DNA of 64,000 nucleotides. Origin: Rhodospirillales bacterium (GTDB taxonomy: Bacteria; Pseudomonadota; Alphaproteobacteria; Rhodospirillales; Casp-alpha2). Made by a program: the position numbers and the translations under genes. The DNA lies in contig JABJGO010000066.1 in assembly GCA_018662225.1 (NCBI GenBank), positions 124,001 to 188,000 of the forward strand, read 5' to 3'. Positions 1 to 9,406 of this stretch are shown one piece after another. The stretch's first letter is position 1, and every line of letters starts with the position of its first letter. The notes under the pieces were generated by a model. That model was not told the DNA's origin, searched no databases, and saw only the letters and a list, made by a program, of their open reading frames with translations.

Positions 1-765
1 AGATAATTGAAGGAAGGCCTGTATCAAGGAATTTCGGACTTCGGCGCCCAGGCCCTTGTTGGCCGCCCACACATAATCCGGGTAAGGCGGCGTCTTCCAG
101 ATAATCTGTACGTTGGTCTTTGACAATTGCCCATCAGAAAACATGGAATCAATAATCGAGGCGTTAGCGACGCCAAGATCAACCATGCCATCGCGAACTA
201 GAAACCCGGTTTTGTCATGCGCGCCAGAGAACTTAATTTCCGAAAAATACGTTTCTGGAACGATGCCTTTAGTTTGGAGAAAATGCCTGGGCATAAGATG
301 TCCGGACGTGGATAGCTTCGCTCCAAAGGCCAAGCGTTGGCCCTTGAAATCGTGTATCGTTTTTTCTATACGATCTGATCGTGCCAGAAAATAGCTCCGA
401 AAACGAAGGTCCGTATCACGCATAACCATTGGAGCAGCACCAAGCTGTTTGTGTGCCTTAAGGAACGTCAAACCGCCGAAATAGGCGATATCAACCTGAT
501 TCTGACTAAATAATTCAAGAAGGTGGCTATAGCTCTTGGGCACGACTAATTCAGTTTTCAAGCCAACGGCGCTTTCCAGGTGTTGAAAAAGTGGAAGGTA
601 ACGTTCACGCAATTTAGCCTCTGTCTCATCAGGAAGGACGCCGATTCGAATCATTGTCGGTCGTTCTGATTTTTGCTGATCGAGAATGTCCATTGGATTA
701 AGGATCAGAACCAATCCGATGGATAAACATAGGATCATCAACGCAAGTAGCATTCGTTTTGTCAT
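1..765 (-). CDS. PhnD-like phosphate/phosphonate ABC transporter substrate-binding protein (3' end missing)
   Basis: The reading frame starts at an ATG at 765 and stays open to the window edge (255 codons visible), so the C-terminus lies outside. Residues 1-22 form a hydrophobic signal or anchor segment. The following text IRIGVLPDE, a mid-domain VDIAYFGGLTF and later DLGVANASI are typical of the periplasmic binding proteins of the PhnD/phosphite/phosphonate ABC transporter family, which present an oxyanion to an inner-membrane permease. No permease or ATPase gene is visible, so the transported ligand is unknown; members of this fold also serve as sensor or orphan binding proteins. It is divergent from the penicillin-binding protein gene, with 246 bp between them in which I see no convincing promoter. 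Confidence 0.85.
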   Translation of the reverse strand, partial: MTKRMLLALMILCLSIGLVLILNPMDILDQQKSERPTMIRIGVLPDETEAKLRERYLPLFQHLESAVGLKTELVVPKSYSHLLELFSQNQVDIAYFGGLTFLKAHKQLGAAPMVMRDTDLRFRSYFLARSDRIEKTIHDFKGQRLAFGAKLSTSGHLMPRHFLQTKGIVPETYFSEIKFSGAHDKTGFLVRDGMVDLGVANASIIDSMFSDGQLSKTNVQIIWKTPPYPDYVWAANKGLGAEVRNSLIQAFLQLS

Positions 766-1011
766 ATGGCGTGCCTCAAACAGCAGAGTTTCTCAACAAT
801 GGGCAGGCGCCTACTCTGAGGAATATTGCGTCGACCGGGTAACTCTTTGAATTATATGTGAGTGTTATAGTATGCATATTCAAGAGATTTGTAAAATACC
901 CGCTGCTTTTATCTGAATTCCTCAACACCACCATACCGAAATTGCCCGAGCGTGAGCTATATTGCCGTCGTTCTTAACCCATTTATAAGTCCCATCCCTT
1001 TATTGTAGGCC

Positions 1012-3000
1012 ATGGAAAAGTCACGAAAATCTGGGGCCAAACCGGTCTCGCGGCGAAAAACGGGACCCAGGCCTGCAAGTAACCGAGCACGGGCCAAAAA
1101 ACCGGCTGCTGCGCCGAGTCGCGGTCGATTATCTGGCATGTTTAAAGGTCTGGGACGTGTTGCATCCTTCCTGTTGTATTGGGGTTCTGTTGCGGCCATC
1201 TGGGGCGGTGTTGCTGTCGGCGGCATCTTTGCATTCTATGCCTATGATCTGCCTGATGTTGATGCGGCATTCACGGCTACCCGGCGCCCCGCTGTGACGA
1301 TTCTCGCCGCAGATGGCAGTGAACTTGCCACGGTAGGAGACATGTACGGCATGCCGGTGCAGCTGAACCAGTTGCCGCCGGTTTTATCCCAAGCCATCAT
1401 CGCCACCGAAGACCGCCGTTTTTACAGTCATTTTGGTTTGGACGTGATCGGACTGGCCCGGGCTATGTGGGTTAATGTACAGGCCGGGCGTATTCGTCAG
1501 GGTGGCTCAACCTTAACCCAGCAAGTGGCGAAGAACCTGTTTTTGACGCCCGCTCGCACCATCAAGCGCAAGGTTCAGGAGGTTATGCTCGCGTTGTGGC
1601 TGGAGCATAAATTCACGAAAGATGAGATCCTTACCGTTTATTTGAACCGTATCTATTTAGGTGCTGGTACGTGGGGTGTGGACGCGGCCGCTCGTAAATT
1701 TTTCGGTAAGCCAGCGTCTCAGGTTTCCACGTGGCAGGCCGCCATGATTGCGGGACTGATGAAAGCGCCCAGTCGGTTGAACCCTATCGCCAGCCCTGAG
1801 CGTGCGAGAGCCCGAACGAACATTGTCTTGGGCAATATGGTCGCTGCCGGATACCTGAGCACCGCATCCGCAGACATCGCCCGCCGCGACAAAGGGCGCA
1901 ACGTGCAAACCGCCATGGGTGGCGGCAGCCGTTATTTTGTGGACTGGGTGCTGGAACAGGTGCCCGATTATATCACCCTGGACCGGGACGTGGTGGTCAG
2001 AACCACGCTCGATCCCGGCATTCAACTAGGTGCTGACCGCGCGGTGATTACGGCGTTGGACGGGAAGGGCAAAGCTCAGCGTATTTCGCAAGCGGCCGTG
2101 GTCACCATGACCCCAACCGGTGCGATCCGCGCCATGGTGGGTGGTCGTTCATATGGCCAAAGTCAGTTCAATCGGGCCACCAAAGCGAGGCGTCAGCCGG
2201 GGTCCGCGTTCAAGCCTATTGTCTATTTGGCCGGTTTAGAATCCGGGCTGAATCTCTCCACGGTGATGGTTGATGAAGCCGTTGATATCAATGGTTGGTC
2301 GCCAACAAATTTTGACGATCAATACCACGGTGCCATGACGTTGGGGCAGGCCATGTCACGCTCGAGCAATACCATCGCGGTTCAGGTTGCGAGGCATGCG
2401 AGCTGGGGCCGTGTCGTTGATGTGGCCGAACGACTGGGCATTACCGGCTCACCCTCACCGCACCCCAGTCTTGCGTTGGGTACACATGAGGTCAGCGTGC
2501 TTGAGATGACGGGTGCTTATGCCTCATTTGCTAATAATGGCCTCGGTGTCTGGCCTTACGCCATTGAAGATATTCGAGAGCGTGATGGTACGGTTCTTTA
2601 CACCCGGTCCGGGACCGGTCCGGGCCGCGTGATGGCCCCCCGGCACGCGGCCGCCATGAACACCATGCTCAGCGCCGTTATCGAAGAAGGCACCGGGCGC
2701 AAAGCCGCGATAGGTCGACCGGCTGCTGGCAAGACGGGGACCAGCCAGAATTTTCGCGATGGTTGGTTCGTTGGCTATACGGCGCAACTGATTACCGGTG
2801 TTTGGATGGGAAATGACAATGGGGCCGCACCAAAACGCCTGACCGGTGGTGGCTTACCCGCGCAAGTATGGCGCGACACCATGACTGCCGCGCATCGGGG
2901 TGTGCCGATTAAGGCGCTTGATCTGGAAAAGCCTACGTCGCGTCAACAAAGCGAAGGCTTGTTCTCAGGCTTGCTCTCGACGCTGTTAGGCGGCGGATAA
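1012..3000 (+). CDS. Class A penicillin-binding protein (PBP1A-type transglycosylase/transpeptidase)
   Basis: A bifunctional peptidoglycan synthase of 662 residues, near the usual size for shorter PBP1 proteins. A basic cytoplasmic N-terminus (1-40) precedes one membrane anchor at about 45-75. The GT51 transglycosylase domain follows, with EDRRFYSHFG near residue 133, then GGSTLTQQ and the NRIYLG motif. The penicillin-binding transpeptidase domain has the three active-site motifs: SAFK with catalytic Ser398, SSN near 451-453 and KTG near 574. It polymerises glycan strands and crosslinks peptides on the periplasmic face of the inner membrane. ATG 1012 is the only sensible start. It converges on hldE, four bases away, with a likely terminator over its stop codon. 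PBP1C-type assignment cannot be excluded. Confidence 0.95.
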   Translation: MEKSRKSGAKPVSRRKTGPRPASNRARAKKPAAAPSRGRLSGMFKGLGRVASFLLYWGSVAAIWGGVAVGGIFAFYAYDLPDVDAAFTATRRPAVTILAADGSELATVGDMYGMPVQLNQLPPVLSQAIIATEDRRFYSHFGLDVIGLARAMWVNVQAGRIRQGGSTLTQQVAKNLFLTPARTIKRKVQEVMLALWLEHKFTKDEILTVYLNRIYLGAGTWGVDAAARKFFGKPASQVSTWQAAMIAGLMKAPSRLNPIASPERARARTNIVLGNMVAAGYLSTASADIARRDKGRNVQTAMGGGSRYFVDWVLEQVPDYITLDRDVVVRTTLDPGIQLGADRAVITALDGKGKAQRISQAAVVTMTPTGAIRAMVGGRSYGQSQFNRATKARRQPGSAFKPIVYLAGLESGLNLSTVMVDEAVDINGWSPTNFDDQYHGAMTLGQAMSRSSNTIAVQVARHASWGRVVDVAERLGITGSPSPHPSLALGTHEVSVLEMTGAYASFANNGLGVWPYAIEDIRERDGTVLYTRSGTGPGRVMAPRHAAAMNTMLSAVIEEGTGRKAAIGRPAAGKTGTSQNFRDGWFVGYTAQLITGVWMGNDNGAAPKRLTGGGLPAQVWRDTMTAAHRGVPIKALDLEKPTSRQQSEGLFSGLLSTLLGGG

Positions 3001-3013
3001 CCGCCTACTTTTT
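2992..3013 (+). terminator. Candidate intrinsic terminator after the PBP gene
   Basis: A GGCGG / CCGCC stem with loop ATAA spans the stop codon of the PBP gene and is followed by TACTTTTT. It lies at the convergent junction with hldE. The stem is only five pairs, so strength is uncertain. Confidence 0.5.
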
Positions 3014-4507
3014 GGCTGTTTTCTTATTGGGTTTTTTAGCGGGCTTTTTGCCCAGCTTCTTGATGGTATTGGTGGTCGAATGTCCGACCTCGATATCCGC
3101 CAGAAACACTTCACCGCCGTACTTCATGACGGCGTCTCCGCCTACCACCTGATCCACCGTGTAATCAGATCCCTTAATCAGCACATCAGGTTTGATGCTT
3201 TTGATCAGCTTGATGGGCGTTTGTTCACCGAACAGGGTAACCGCATCCACGCTGGACAAGGACGATAGCACCGTTGAGCGGGCCTGCTCGTTCTGCACCG
3301 GACGGCTATCGCCTTTCAATTTTCTCACCGATTTGTCTGTATTGAGACCGACGATCAATCGGTCACAGGTATTGCGTGCCTGTTGCAGCAACGACACGTG
3401 ACCCGGATGCAGCAAATCAAAGCAACCGTTGGTGAACCCGATCCTGAGTCCGGATTGCCGCCAGATTGCGACCTTGTCGGCCAGTTGTTCGTCGTTGCAA
3501 ATTTTCAGATCTGTATTGCCCAGTTGTTGTTGCTGAAGGGCGGCGACAACATCGGCGGCATAGGCGGTTGCGGTGCCGACCTTGCCGACCACGATGCCTG
3601 CTGCCACGTTGGCAATCTTCGCCGCATCCACCATGCTCGCCCCGCTGGCTATGACGGCGGCAATGGTTGCGACCACGGTGTCGCCAGCGCCCGATACATC
3701 GAATACCTCCAGCGCTTCGGCGGGAAGGTGTGTGACTTCGCCGTCGGCCGTGACCAGGCTCATGCCATCCTGGCTGCGCGTGACCAGCACGGCTTTTAAA
3801 TCATAGTCCACCACCAATGACATAGCGGCGTCCACGATATCGCTTTCCACCGTGACGGGATGGCCGACGGCCTCGGCTAATTCGGCCCGGTTCGGGGTGA
3901 CCAGTGTCGCACCTTGATAGCGCCAGTACTCACGCCCTTTTGGATCCACAATTACCGGAATTCCTTTGGACCGCGCCGCATCAATAATGCTTTCGATCAC
4001 ATCAGGGATCAGGACACCTTTGCCATAATCCGATATAATGACGGCTCCGCAGGTTTTCAGGGCGCGCTTGGCGGCGCTGATAACCTTACGAGCTGTTACT
4101 GCATCTATGGGCCCAATGGATTCCTGATCGGTGCGTAAAAGCTGCTGCGTGCCAGCCAGGTAGCGTGTCTTGATCCCTGTGGCGCGATTTGGAACCGTGA
4201 CCAGGCTGTTACATTTAAGACCGTTTTGCTCCAGTAGCTTCGATACCTTCTTACCCATAGCATCATTGCCGATGGCGGCTGCCAGTGACGCATTCCCGCC
4301 CAGGCCCACGATGTTACGCACAACGTTTCCGGCCCCGCCAAGCATGTTGGATTCGTGGCGGATCTGAAGAATCGGTATGGGTGCTTCGGGTGAAATACGA
4401 TCCACATCGCCGTAAACAAATTGGTCGAGCATGATGTCGCCCACTACCAGAACATTGGCGTTGCGCAGGCGGGAAACAGTCTGGATCAGGTTCGAGCGTT
4501 GTTTCAT
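3005..4507 (-). CDS. hldE: Bifunctional heptose-7-phosphate kinase / heptose-1-phosphate adenylyltransferase
   Basis: HldE (RfaE) phosphorylates D-glycero-beta-D-manno-heptose 7-phosphate at C1 and later adenylylates the heptose 1-phosphate, giving the ADP-heptose precursor of LPS inner core. Residues 1 to about 320 are a PfkB/ribokinase domain with the anion-hole motif DVSGAGDT; residues from about 355 form a nucleotidyltransferase domain with GCFDLLHPGH. At 500 residues it is slightly longer than usual because of a lysine-rich tail (KKLGKKPAKK and onward) after the catalytic domain. The ATG at 4507 directly follows the TAA stop of gmhA and has an AGGTCTCC ribosome-binding region inside the gmhA end, so the two are translated as an operon. 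hldD and gmhB are not adjacent. Confidence 0.96.
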   Translation of the reverse strand: MKQRSNLIQTVSRLRNANVLVVGDIMLDQFVYGDVDRISPEAPIPILQIRHESNMLGGAGNVVRNIVGLGGNASLAAAIGNDAMGKKVSKLLEQNGLKCNSLVTVPNRATGIKTRYLAGTQQLLRTDQESIGPIDAVTARKVISAAKRALKTCGAVIISDYGKGVLIPDVIESIIDAARSKGIPVIVDPKGREYWRYQGATLVTPNRAELAEAVGHPVTVESDIVDAAMSLVVDYDLKAVLVTRSQDGMSLVTADGEVTHLPAEALEVFDVSGAGDTVVATIAAVIASGASMVDAAKIANVAAGIVVGKVGTATAYAADVVAALQQQQLGNTDLKICNDEQLADKVAIWRQSGLRIGFTNGCFDLLHPGHVSLLQQARNTCDRLIVGLNTDKSVRKLKGDSRPVQNEQARSTVLSSLSSVDAVTLFGEQTPIKLIKSIKPDVLIKGSDYTVDQVVGGDAVMKYGGEVFLADIEVGHSTTNTIKKLGKKPAKKPNKKTAKK

Positions 4508-5086
4508 TTAAAGGAGACCTAATTCCATTTCCAGGGCACCGCACAGCATGTGGCCCAGTGTAATGTGCATTTCCTGAATTCTCGGTGTGTCGTTAGATGG
4601 CACGATCAGGAACGGATCGGCCAGTCCGACCATTTTGCCGCCATCACGACCACCGAACCCGGCGGCGATGCAGCCTATGGATTTGGCCTGCTCCAACGCC
4701 TTGATGATGTTTGTCGAATTGCCGGATGTTGAGAACCCGATCACCACGTCATGGGGGCTGCACAATGCTTCCACCTGGCGCGAAAAGATGCTCTCAAATC
4801 CTATATCGTTGCCCGCCGCCGTCAGTGTGGACGTGTCCGTGGTCAACGCGATGGCGGCAATGGGGGAACGGTCTTCCAAATAACGGATGGTCAGCTCTGT
4901 GGCCAAATGCTGGCAGTCCGCTGCGCTGCCCCCGTTACCACAGAACACGATTTTGCCACCAGCTCTGATTGCAGCGGCGCTCAGCGATACCAATCGGGCC
5001 AGCGGCTCGCGCATCTCGCCATAGGCGGCGTTTGCAACCCGAATGTGTTCTTCAAATTCGTCGTTGTAGTATTGGTCTAGATCCAT
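4508..5086 (-). CDS. gmhA: Sedoheptulose-7-phosphate isomerase
   Basis: GmhA makes D-glycero-D-manno-heptose 7-phosphate from sedoheptulose 7-phosphate, the first step of ADP-heptose synthesis. The protein is a single SIS domain with FCGNGGSAADCQH at residues 48-60 and STSGNS further on. I take ATG 5086 (192 residues, the usual length) rather than the TTG at 5110, because GAGG lies five bases before it and the extra eight residues are not typical. The next gene is hldE, which acts on its product. Upstream (5111-5192) no convincing gene is present; a short open stretch on the same strand does not match anything I recognise. Confidence 0.95.
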   Translation of the reverse strand: MDLDQYYNDEFEEHIRVANAAYGEMREPLARLVSLSAAAIRAGGKIVFCGNGGSAADCQHLATELTIRYLEDRSPIAAIALTTDTSTLTAAGNDIGFESIFSRQVEALCSPHDVVIGFSTSGNSTNIIKALEQAKSIGCIAAGFGGRDGGKMVGLADPFLIVPSNDTPRIQEMHITLGHMLCGALEMELGLL

Positions 5087-5192
5087 TGGTGCCTCGTATG
5101 ATCCTGGCAAATTCCATCGCCTCTTTTACGCTACCGGCGGCGGTTTGCAAAGGTCCTACAGGTCACTTGAGACAGGTCATACGTTTTGGCGT

Positions 5193-6068
5193 TCAGCCAC
5201 AAACCGACGGTCGTTCAGCCACAAGAATATGCCAGCCCAGCGCGCCATCGCGTGCTTTGGCCGCCCCAAAACGCCAGTTATCCAGGTTCCAGTCCACGAT
5301 ATGTTTCGAGATGTCCTGGGTCAGTGTGGCGTAATCATCTTCAATGCGTCCGACAATAGCGTCAAATAGCGGTGCCAGGTGTGTGGACATGTCATCATCG
5401 CGGATCATCCTGAAGCTCTGATCTATCATCAGCCGGATAAAGCCGTCGGCATTCAGTAAATCGGGTGAGCCGTGTCGGGCGGCAAGACGTGCTTGCTCAT
5501 CTTTGCTCATCAGAGATGTTTCCGTGGTTTGCTCGCTGATAACAATGCGCCCGCCGGGTTTCAGTACACGGAACGCTTCTGAAATCACGGTCGCTTTATC
5601 TTTTGCGTGCACAATGCCTTCCTGAACCCAGTACCCATCGAAAGTTTTATCTTCGAAGGGAAGATCGTGAAAATCCGCCCATACGTTGTCCACGCGTCGG
5701 CTGAGGTCCTGATGTGATGCCTTTTCAGATGATGTGGCCAGATGCTGGTTTGAAATATTCGTTGCCGTAACGGTGCAACCATATTCTTTTGCAAAAAATC
5801 GAGCGGTTTCGCCGACGCCGCTCGCGACTTCCAGCACATGATGGTTTGCCGTTATGCCAAGGGCTTCGGCGATATGGCGTTTGGTGTGCACTATTGCCTG
5901 ATCGAATGTGCAGTCATCGGTCAGCCGAATACCGAAATGAATGCTTTCGCCCCACACGGTATAGTAGAGTCTATTTGTTTCTTCTGTATCATATCGTTCC
6001 AGCCCCTTACCCCAGCTGGATTGAGTCTCTGAGTTATTTTTATGATGTTGGGTGGGTAAGTCATTCAT
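5193..6068 (-). CDS. Class I SAM-dependent methyltransferase, sarcosine/dimethylglycine or tocopherol type
   Basis: A small-molecule methyltransferase of 291 residues. The SAM-binding motif I is VLEVASGVGETARF at about 78-91; motif LPFEDKTFDGYWVQEGIVHAKD and the later FRVLKPGGRIVISE follow in the order expected of UbiE/GSMT-like enzymes. The region before motif I (YYTVWGESIHFG) resembles the glycine/sarcosine and dimethylglycine N-methyltransferase group, which make betaine, but the substrate cannot be read from the sequence. ATG 6068 is preferred over GTG 6077 because AAGGTG sits six bases upstream. It lies behind the heptose genes with a gap of about 106 bp and is divergent from the next gene. 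Confidence 0.85.
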   Translation of the reverse strand: MNDLPTQHHKNNSETQSSWGKGLERYDTEETNRLYYTVWGESIHFGIRLTDDCTFDQAIVHTKRHIAEALGITANHHVLEVASGVGETARFFAKEYGCTVTATNISNQHLATSSEKASHQDLSRRVDNVWADFHDLPFEDKTFDGYWVQEGIVHAKDKATVISEAFRVLKPGGRIVISEQTTETSLMSKDEQARLAARHGSPDLLNADGFIRLMIDQSFRMIRDDDMSTHLAPLFDAIVGRIEDDYATLTQDISKHIVDWNLDNWRFGAAKARDGALGWHILVAERPSVCG

Positions 6069-6196
6069 AATAGGCACCTTTGTGAAAATGGAGAGTAAAA
6101 TAGCTGTTGGTTATTTTCTGGTTGTCTATTTATCATTGCAATATGATGCACTTTATGCGCGAATGTAAATATATTTATTCTTACAAGAGGCGCAGC

Positions 6197-6973
6197 ATGA
6201 ACCAGGTCCACCCCATTAACGTGTCTGCTGACCAGTTTTCGGATGGACCAGTCGCGGGTCGTCTTTCTGATTGTCTGTCACTGGCGAATGATCAGCTTGG
6301 ACGATCCATCAAGTCCTTTTTGGATCGCTACGAATCCAGGGCCATTGCGGGCGGAATTCGATTGGAATTGCATACAGATTTTCAACAATTCAAAGCAACC
6401 GCGGCCTCGTTGAACAAAGGCCCCATCTCACCGCAGTTTGACCAAACGGTGTCTGATATAGGTGCGGTGAACGGGTTTTGGCTGAAGGGCGTGGATGGGC
6501 GTGGTGAGATTGCCCAGCTTCAAGCCGTTCGAATGGATGACCTCGACGGCGACTCATTGGCAAACCATTGCCGTTCCCTACGGTTCTTTTACGACGATCC
6601 CTCAGTCAGTGCCCACCCGGGCGAATCATGTGTGGTGGATGCACCGGCCTCAAATGGAATTTCCGGCGTGGTTTGCTATCAGGGTGAGTTCTGGATTAAG
6701 GGCGGCGAGAACGGATTCCGAGGGCATGACTTCGCGAAAGTTCTGCTTCGAATCGGTATGGCAATCGCCCTGGCCCGTTGGTCGCCCGATTTTATTTTTG
6801 CCACCGTCGCGCCCGTCCTTGTGGAGAAAGGGGTCGTCGCGCGATATGGTTATCACAATCTTCAGCCTCACGGCATGATATGGACGGCCCCACAGAATGA
6901 CGAAGTACTGGACGAGTGGATTATGTGGCTGGCCTGGCGAGAGTTGGTAGATCTGGTCGCGCGAAGCCGGTAG
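6197..6973 (+). CDS. Conserved hypothetical protein, function unknown
   Basis: I do not recognise this 258-residue protein. It has no signal peptide, no membrane segment and no familiar motif. Its middle contains an acidic FFYDDPSVSAHPGES stretch and its C-terminus is tryptophan-rich (MIWTAPQ, WIMWLAWRELVD). The ATG at 6197 is chosen because AGAGGCGC precedes it; an open extension back to 6107 is AT-rich and reads like the promoter region. It converges on the next gene with nine bases between them, and both are probably ordinary single-gene units. Confidence 0.7.
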   Translation: MNQVHPINVSADQFSDGPVAGRLSDCLSLANDQLGRSIKSFLDRYESRAIAGGIRLELHTDFQQFKATAASLNKGPISPQFDQTVSDIGAVNGFWLKGVDGRGEIAQLQAVRMDDLDGDSLANHCRSLRFFYDDPSVSAHPGESCVVDAPASNGISGVVCYQGEFWIKGGENGFRGHDFAKVLLRIGMAIALARWSPDFIFATVAPVLVEKGVVARYGYHNLQPHGMIWTAPQNDEVLDEWIMWLAWRELVDLVARSR

Positions 6974-6982
6974 CCCTACTGG

Positions 6983-7918
6983 CTAAACTGATGCGGTGTT
7001 TTCGCGTGGCATCGTGGCATCGAGAAAGTCCACGTCCAAATCCTGACTGGCCTCGGAACAACACATGAGCAACGGCCCACCAGCATGTGTTCGCCATGGC
7101 AGCAGCAGCCTCTCATAGTTCAACCAGATCGGATCATCACCTGACAAATGAACGAAAGCCCGCACGTGGTCCAGTTTCGGTACACCTGACCGCATGACCC
7201 CTGCGTAGTCCTCGCTCATGGCCGCTTCATAGTCTTCGTCTGAAAAACAATGTTGGGGTGTTGTCCCAACCGCCAGACGTGGCCAGTCCTGGCCCAGCAG
7301 CGCCACACTGAGCGAATGGTTTCCCGCGTCAACAATAATAAAGTGTTTGCCCAACGCGTCAGGACGCATAGAGAAAGTGCGGCTCTTCAATCGCTCCAGA
7401 TCGCCTTCTGGTACGTTTTTGAAAAATCCATCTGCTTTCCGCCAAACCGTGTACGCCCACGCAATGTCTGTGTGACTTTCGTCGATATGATCTAATGCTA
7501 CATTGGCAATGGTGATGCTTTCGTCTGCTTCAAAGCTTTCACAGGCCGACAGCTCTGAAATACGATCAAGGGCCTCTTGGGTGGTCGGGAACCTTTCGCT
7601 GTTCCAGGCACCGAAAAAGTACCTTAACGTCACTAGAAAGTTCCCGGAGCCAGGCGTTTCATACGCCAGTAGAAAATAAAACATAGACCGCACGGCTTCT
7701 TGGGAGGCTTGCCTTACATCCCATTGGATATCCACAACCCCACCAATTTGAGCGACCTTAATCATACCCAATTCCCGGAATAGCGGCCCTTGGCGCTGCG
7801 TTAATTCCGGCAGGGTGCAGTCCGGAAACCGTTCCGCATAGCTGTTGTTGGCCTCATGCCACGCGCCCGCGTCATCGATCCACCATACCTTTGCGTTGGG
7901 TATGCTAACGGCATCCAT
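6983..7918 (-). CDS. Hypothetical protein with weak PAS-like C-terminus
   Basis: A 311-residue soluble protein. The N-terminus (KVWWIDDAGAWHEAN) and the C-terminal third (SGVPKLDHVRAF ... YERLLLPW ... LLMCCSEA) resemble the alphaproteobacterial PAS-like family that ends in a YERLLLPL motif. The middle has no motif I know. That would suggest a sensory or signalling role, but the match is by eye and weak. There is no output domain. It is transcribed alone, divergent from the EAL-like pair across a 232 bp gap in which I found no clear regulatory site. Confidence 0.6.
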   Translation of the reverse strand: MDAVSIPNAKVWWIDDAGAWHEANNSYAERFPDCTLPELTQRQGPLFRELGMIKVAQIGGVVDIQWDVRQASQEAVRSMFYFLLAYETPGSGNFLVTLRYFFGAWNSERFPTTQEALDRISELSACESFEADESITIANVALDHIDESHTDIAWAYTVWRKADGFFKNVPEGDLERLKSRTFSMRPDALGKHFIIVDAGNHSLSVALLGQDWPRLAVGTTPQHCFSDEDYEAAMSEDYAGVMRSGVPKLDHVRAFVHLSGDDPIWLNYERLLLPWRTHAGGPLLMCCSEASQDLDVDFLDATMPRENTASV

Positions 7919-8150
7919 TATAATTATCCCGACCCCTGCACCATCTTAACCTGTCTATGCGACATTATTTTACGCATATATATATTCTCATCACCAGTCC
8001 TCAATCCAATCAATCGTCACAGCAATATCACCATTTGTTAACCATCCAATCATTTCTTTCGTATTATTGTACCTCATACGCCGTGGTCTTATGATGGCGT
8101 TCATTGTGAATGCCTGATCGAACTGCGGCACTCTCTGATAGGAGAACGGG

Positions 8151-9404
8151 TTGAACACGGGAATGTTGCCTGGGCACATGGAGCCCCAGAAAGGTGAAGA
8201 GGAGATGCTGTTACAGCATCTTGGCCGCTTGCGTTCAGACGCTGTGGGTGCCTTTGCTGTTCATGTTCACCTTTCTGATCTCAGGCCCGGTAACCGTCAG
8301 CCCCGTTTTCTGGGCATCGCCAAACGATCCTTTGATGAATTCATCAGCGGCCACGATTCAATTCTATTCACCATGTACAATGCAGACCTGGTTTTGATGT
8401 GCCGGAAAGTTCCCATTGAAGATGTGGATCCGGTAATCGAAAAAGTTAAGGCGTTGTTTTCTGAAGATCCACTGGTGCAGGGTGAAACCGGTAGCTACGA
8501 AGACCGTTTCACCACCTGGCATGACTTGTCTCAGCCCGATGATTTCCGCGCCCTCAGCGCCAAAATCAAGGAGCAGGAGGCCGCCGCCACCATCAAGTTT
8601 GAAAAGGACCTGGACGAATACAAGGTTCAGCTCAGCGCCACCGATCAAGGTACGCCGCTTGCGCCTGCTAATCTTGCTGCCATTGACCAAACCATGCGCA
8701 GCACCCAGATCGCCGATATTATTCGCAATCAGCCTGTTTATCACGTGATCCCCGGCAAGAAGGGCGCAATTGTTTTTCGTGAACACTTCATTGCCATGGG
8801 TGAGCTGAAAAAACGTGTGGCACCCAACGTCAATTTATTCGGTAGCCCCTGGCTGTTCCAATACCTGACCGAAACGCTCGACCGACGCATGCTTGCCGTC
8901 ATGTCACGTCGAGACCTGGGCAAAACCACTGACAGCATCAGCCTGAACCTTAATATCAACACCATCATGTCCCGTGATTTCCAACAATTTCACGAAAGCC
9001 TTGGCGAGCACACATCCCAGGTGGTGATTGAAATCCAGATTATTGATATTTTTTCTGACCTTTCGGCCTACCACCATGCCCATGATTTTTTGCGTGAGCG
9101 CGGCTACAAGGTTCTGGTGGATGGACTCAGCCCTATTGCCATTAATTTCTTCGACCCCTCAATCTTGCAGGCGGACTTTCTGAAAATCAGCTGGGGCCCG
9201 GAATTTGTGGGCGAGGAAAAAGAAGACAAGATTGCCGATATGCGGCGCATTGTTTCACGGGCCGGTAAGCATGGCGTTATCCTGTCCCGGGTTGATTCTG
9301 AAGACGCTGTGAAGTGGGGCGCCACCTTGGGGATCGCCCGTTTCCAGGGCTACTTTATTGATAAACTGGTCGCTGCCGTTAGCGCCAAATCTGGGGCTTT
9401 GTAA
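8151..9404 (+). CDS. Degenerate EAL-like domain protein, first of a tandem pair
   Basis: A 417-residue protein whose C-terminal half (about 195-410) follows the order of a c-di-GMP phosphodiesterase EAL domain: LNLNINTIMSRDF, VVIEIQIIDIF, KVLVDGL, DFLKISW and FQGYFID at the positions of the family's NLS, ELTE, DDFGTG, KID and QGY motifs. The metal-binding DDFGTG is reduced to DGLSP, so catalysis is unlikely and a binding or protein-interaction role is more plausible. The N-terminal half is unrecognised. TTG 8151 is chosen because AGGAG lies five bases upstream; ATG 8163 is the alternative. Its paralogue begins two bases after its stop. Confidence 0.75.
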   Translation: MNTGMLPGHMEPQKGEEEMLLQHLGRLRSDAVGAFAVHVHLSDLRPGNRQPRFLGIAKRSFDEFISGHDSILFTMYNADLVLMCRKVPIEDVDPVIEKVKALFSEDPLVQGETGSYEDRFTTWHDLSQPDDFRALSAKIKEQEAAATIKFEKDLDEYKVQLSATDQGTPLAPANLAAIDQTMRSTQIADIIRNQPVYHVIPGKKGAIVFREHFIAMGELKKRVAPNVNLFGSPWLFQYLTETLDRRMLAVMSRRDLGKTTDSISLNLNINTIMSRDFQQFHESLGEHTSQVVIEIQIIDIFSDLSAYHHAHDFLRERGYKVLVDGLSPIAINFFDPSILQADFLKISWGPEFVGEEKEDKIADMRRIVSRAGKHGVILSRVDSEDAVKWGATLGIARFQGYFIDKLVAAVSAKSGAL

Positions 9405-9406
9405 TT

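Noticed and set aside
113-394. Open frame on the plus strand within the PhnD-like gene
   Set aside because: It lies opposite a well supported periplasmic binding protein and has no protein-like features.
5111-5192. Short open stretch upstream of gmhA on the minus strand, possibly a gene tail
   Set aside because: It contains a plausible peptide but no start, no family match and a stop shortly upstream.
6964-6983. Hairpin at the end of the two convergent hypothetical genes as a bidirectional terminator
   Set aside because: The loop would be two bases, one pair is G-T, and no T-run follows on either strand.
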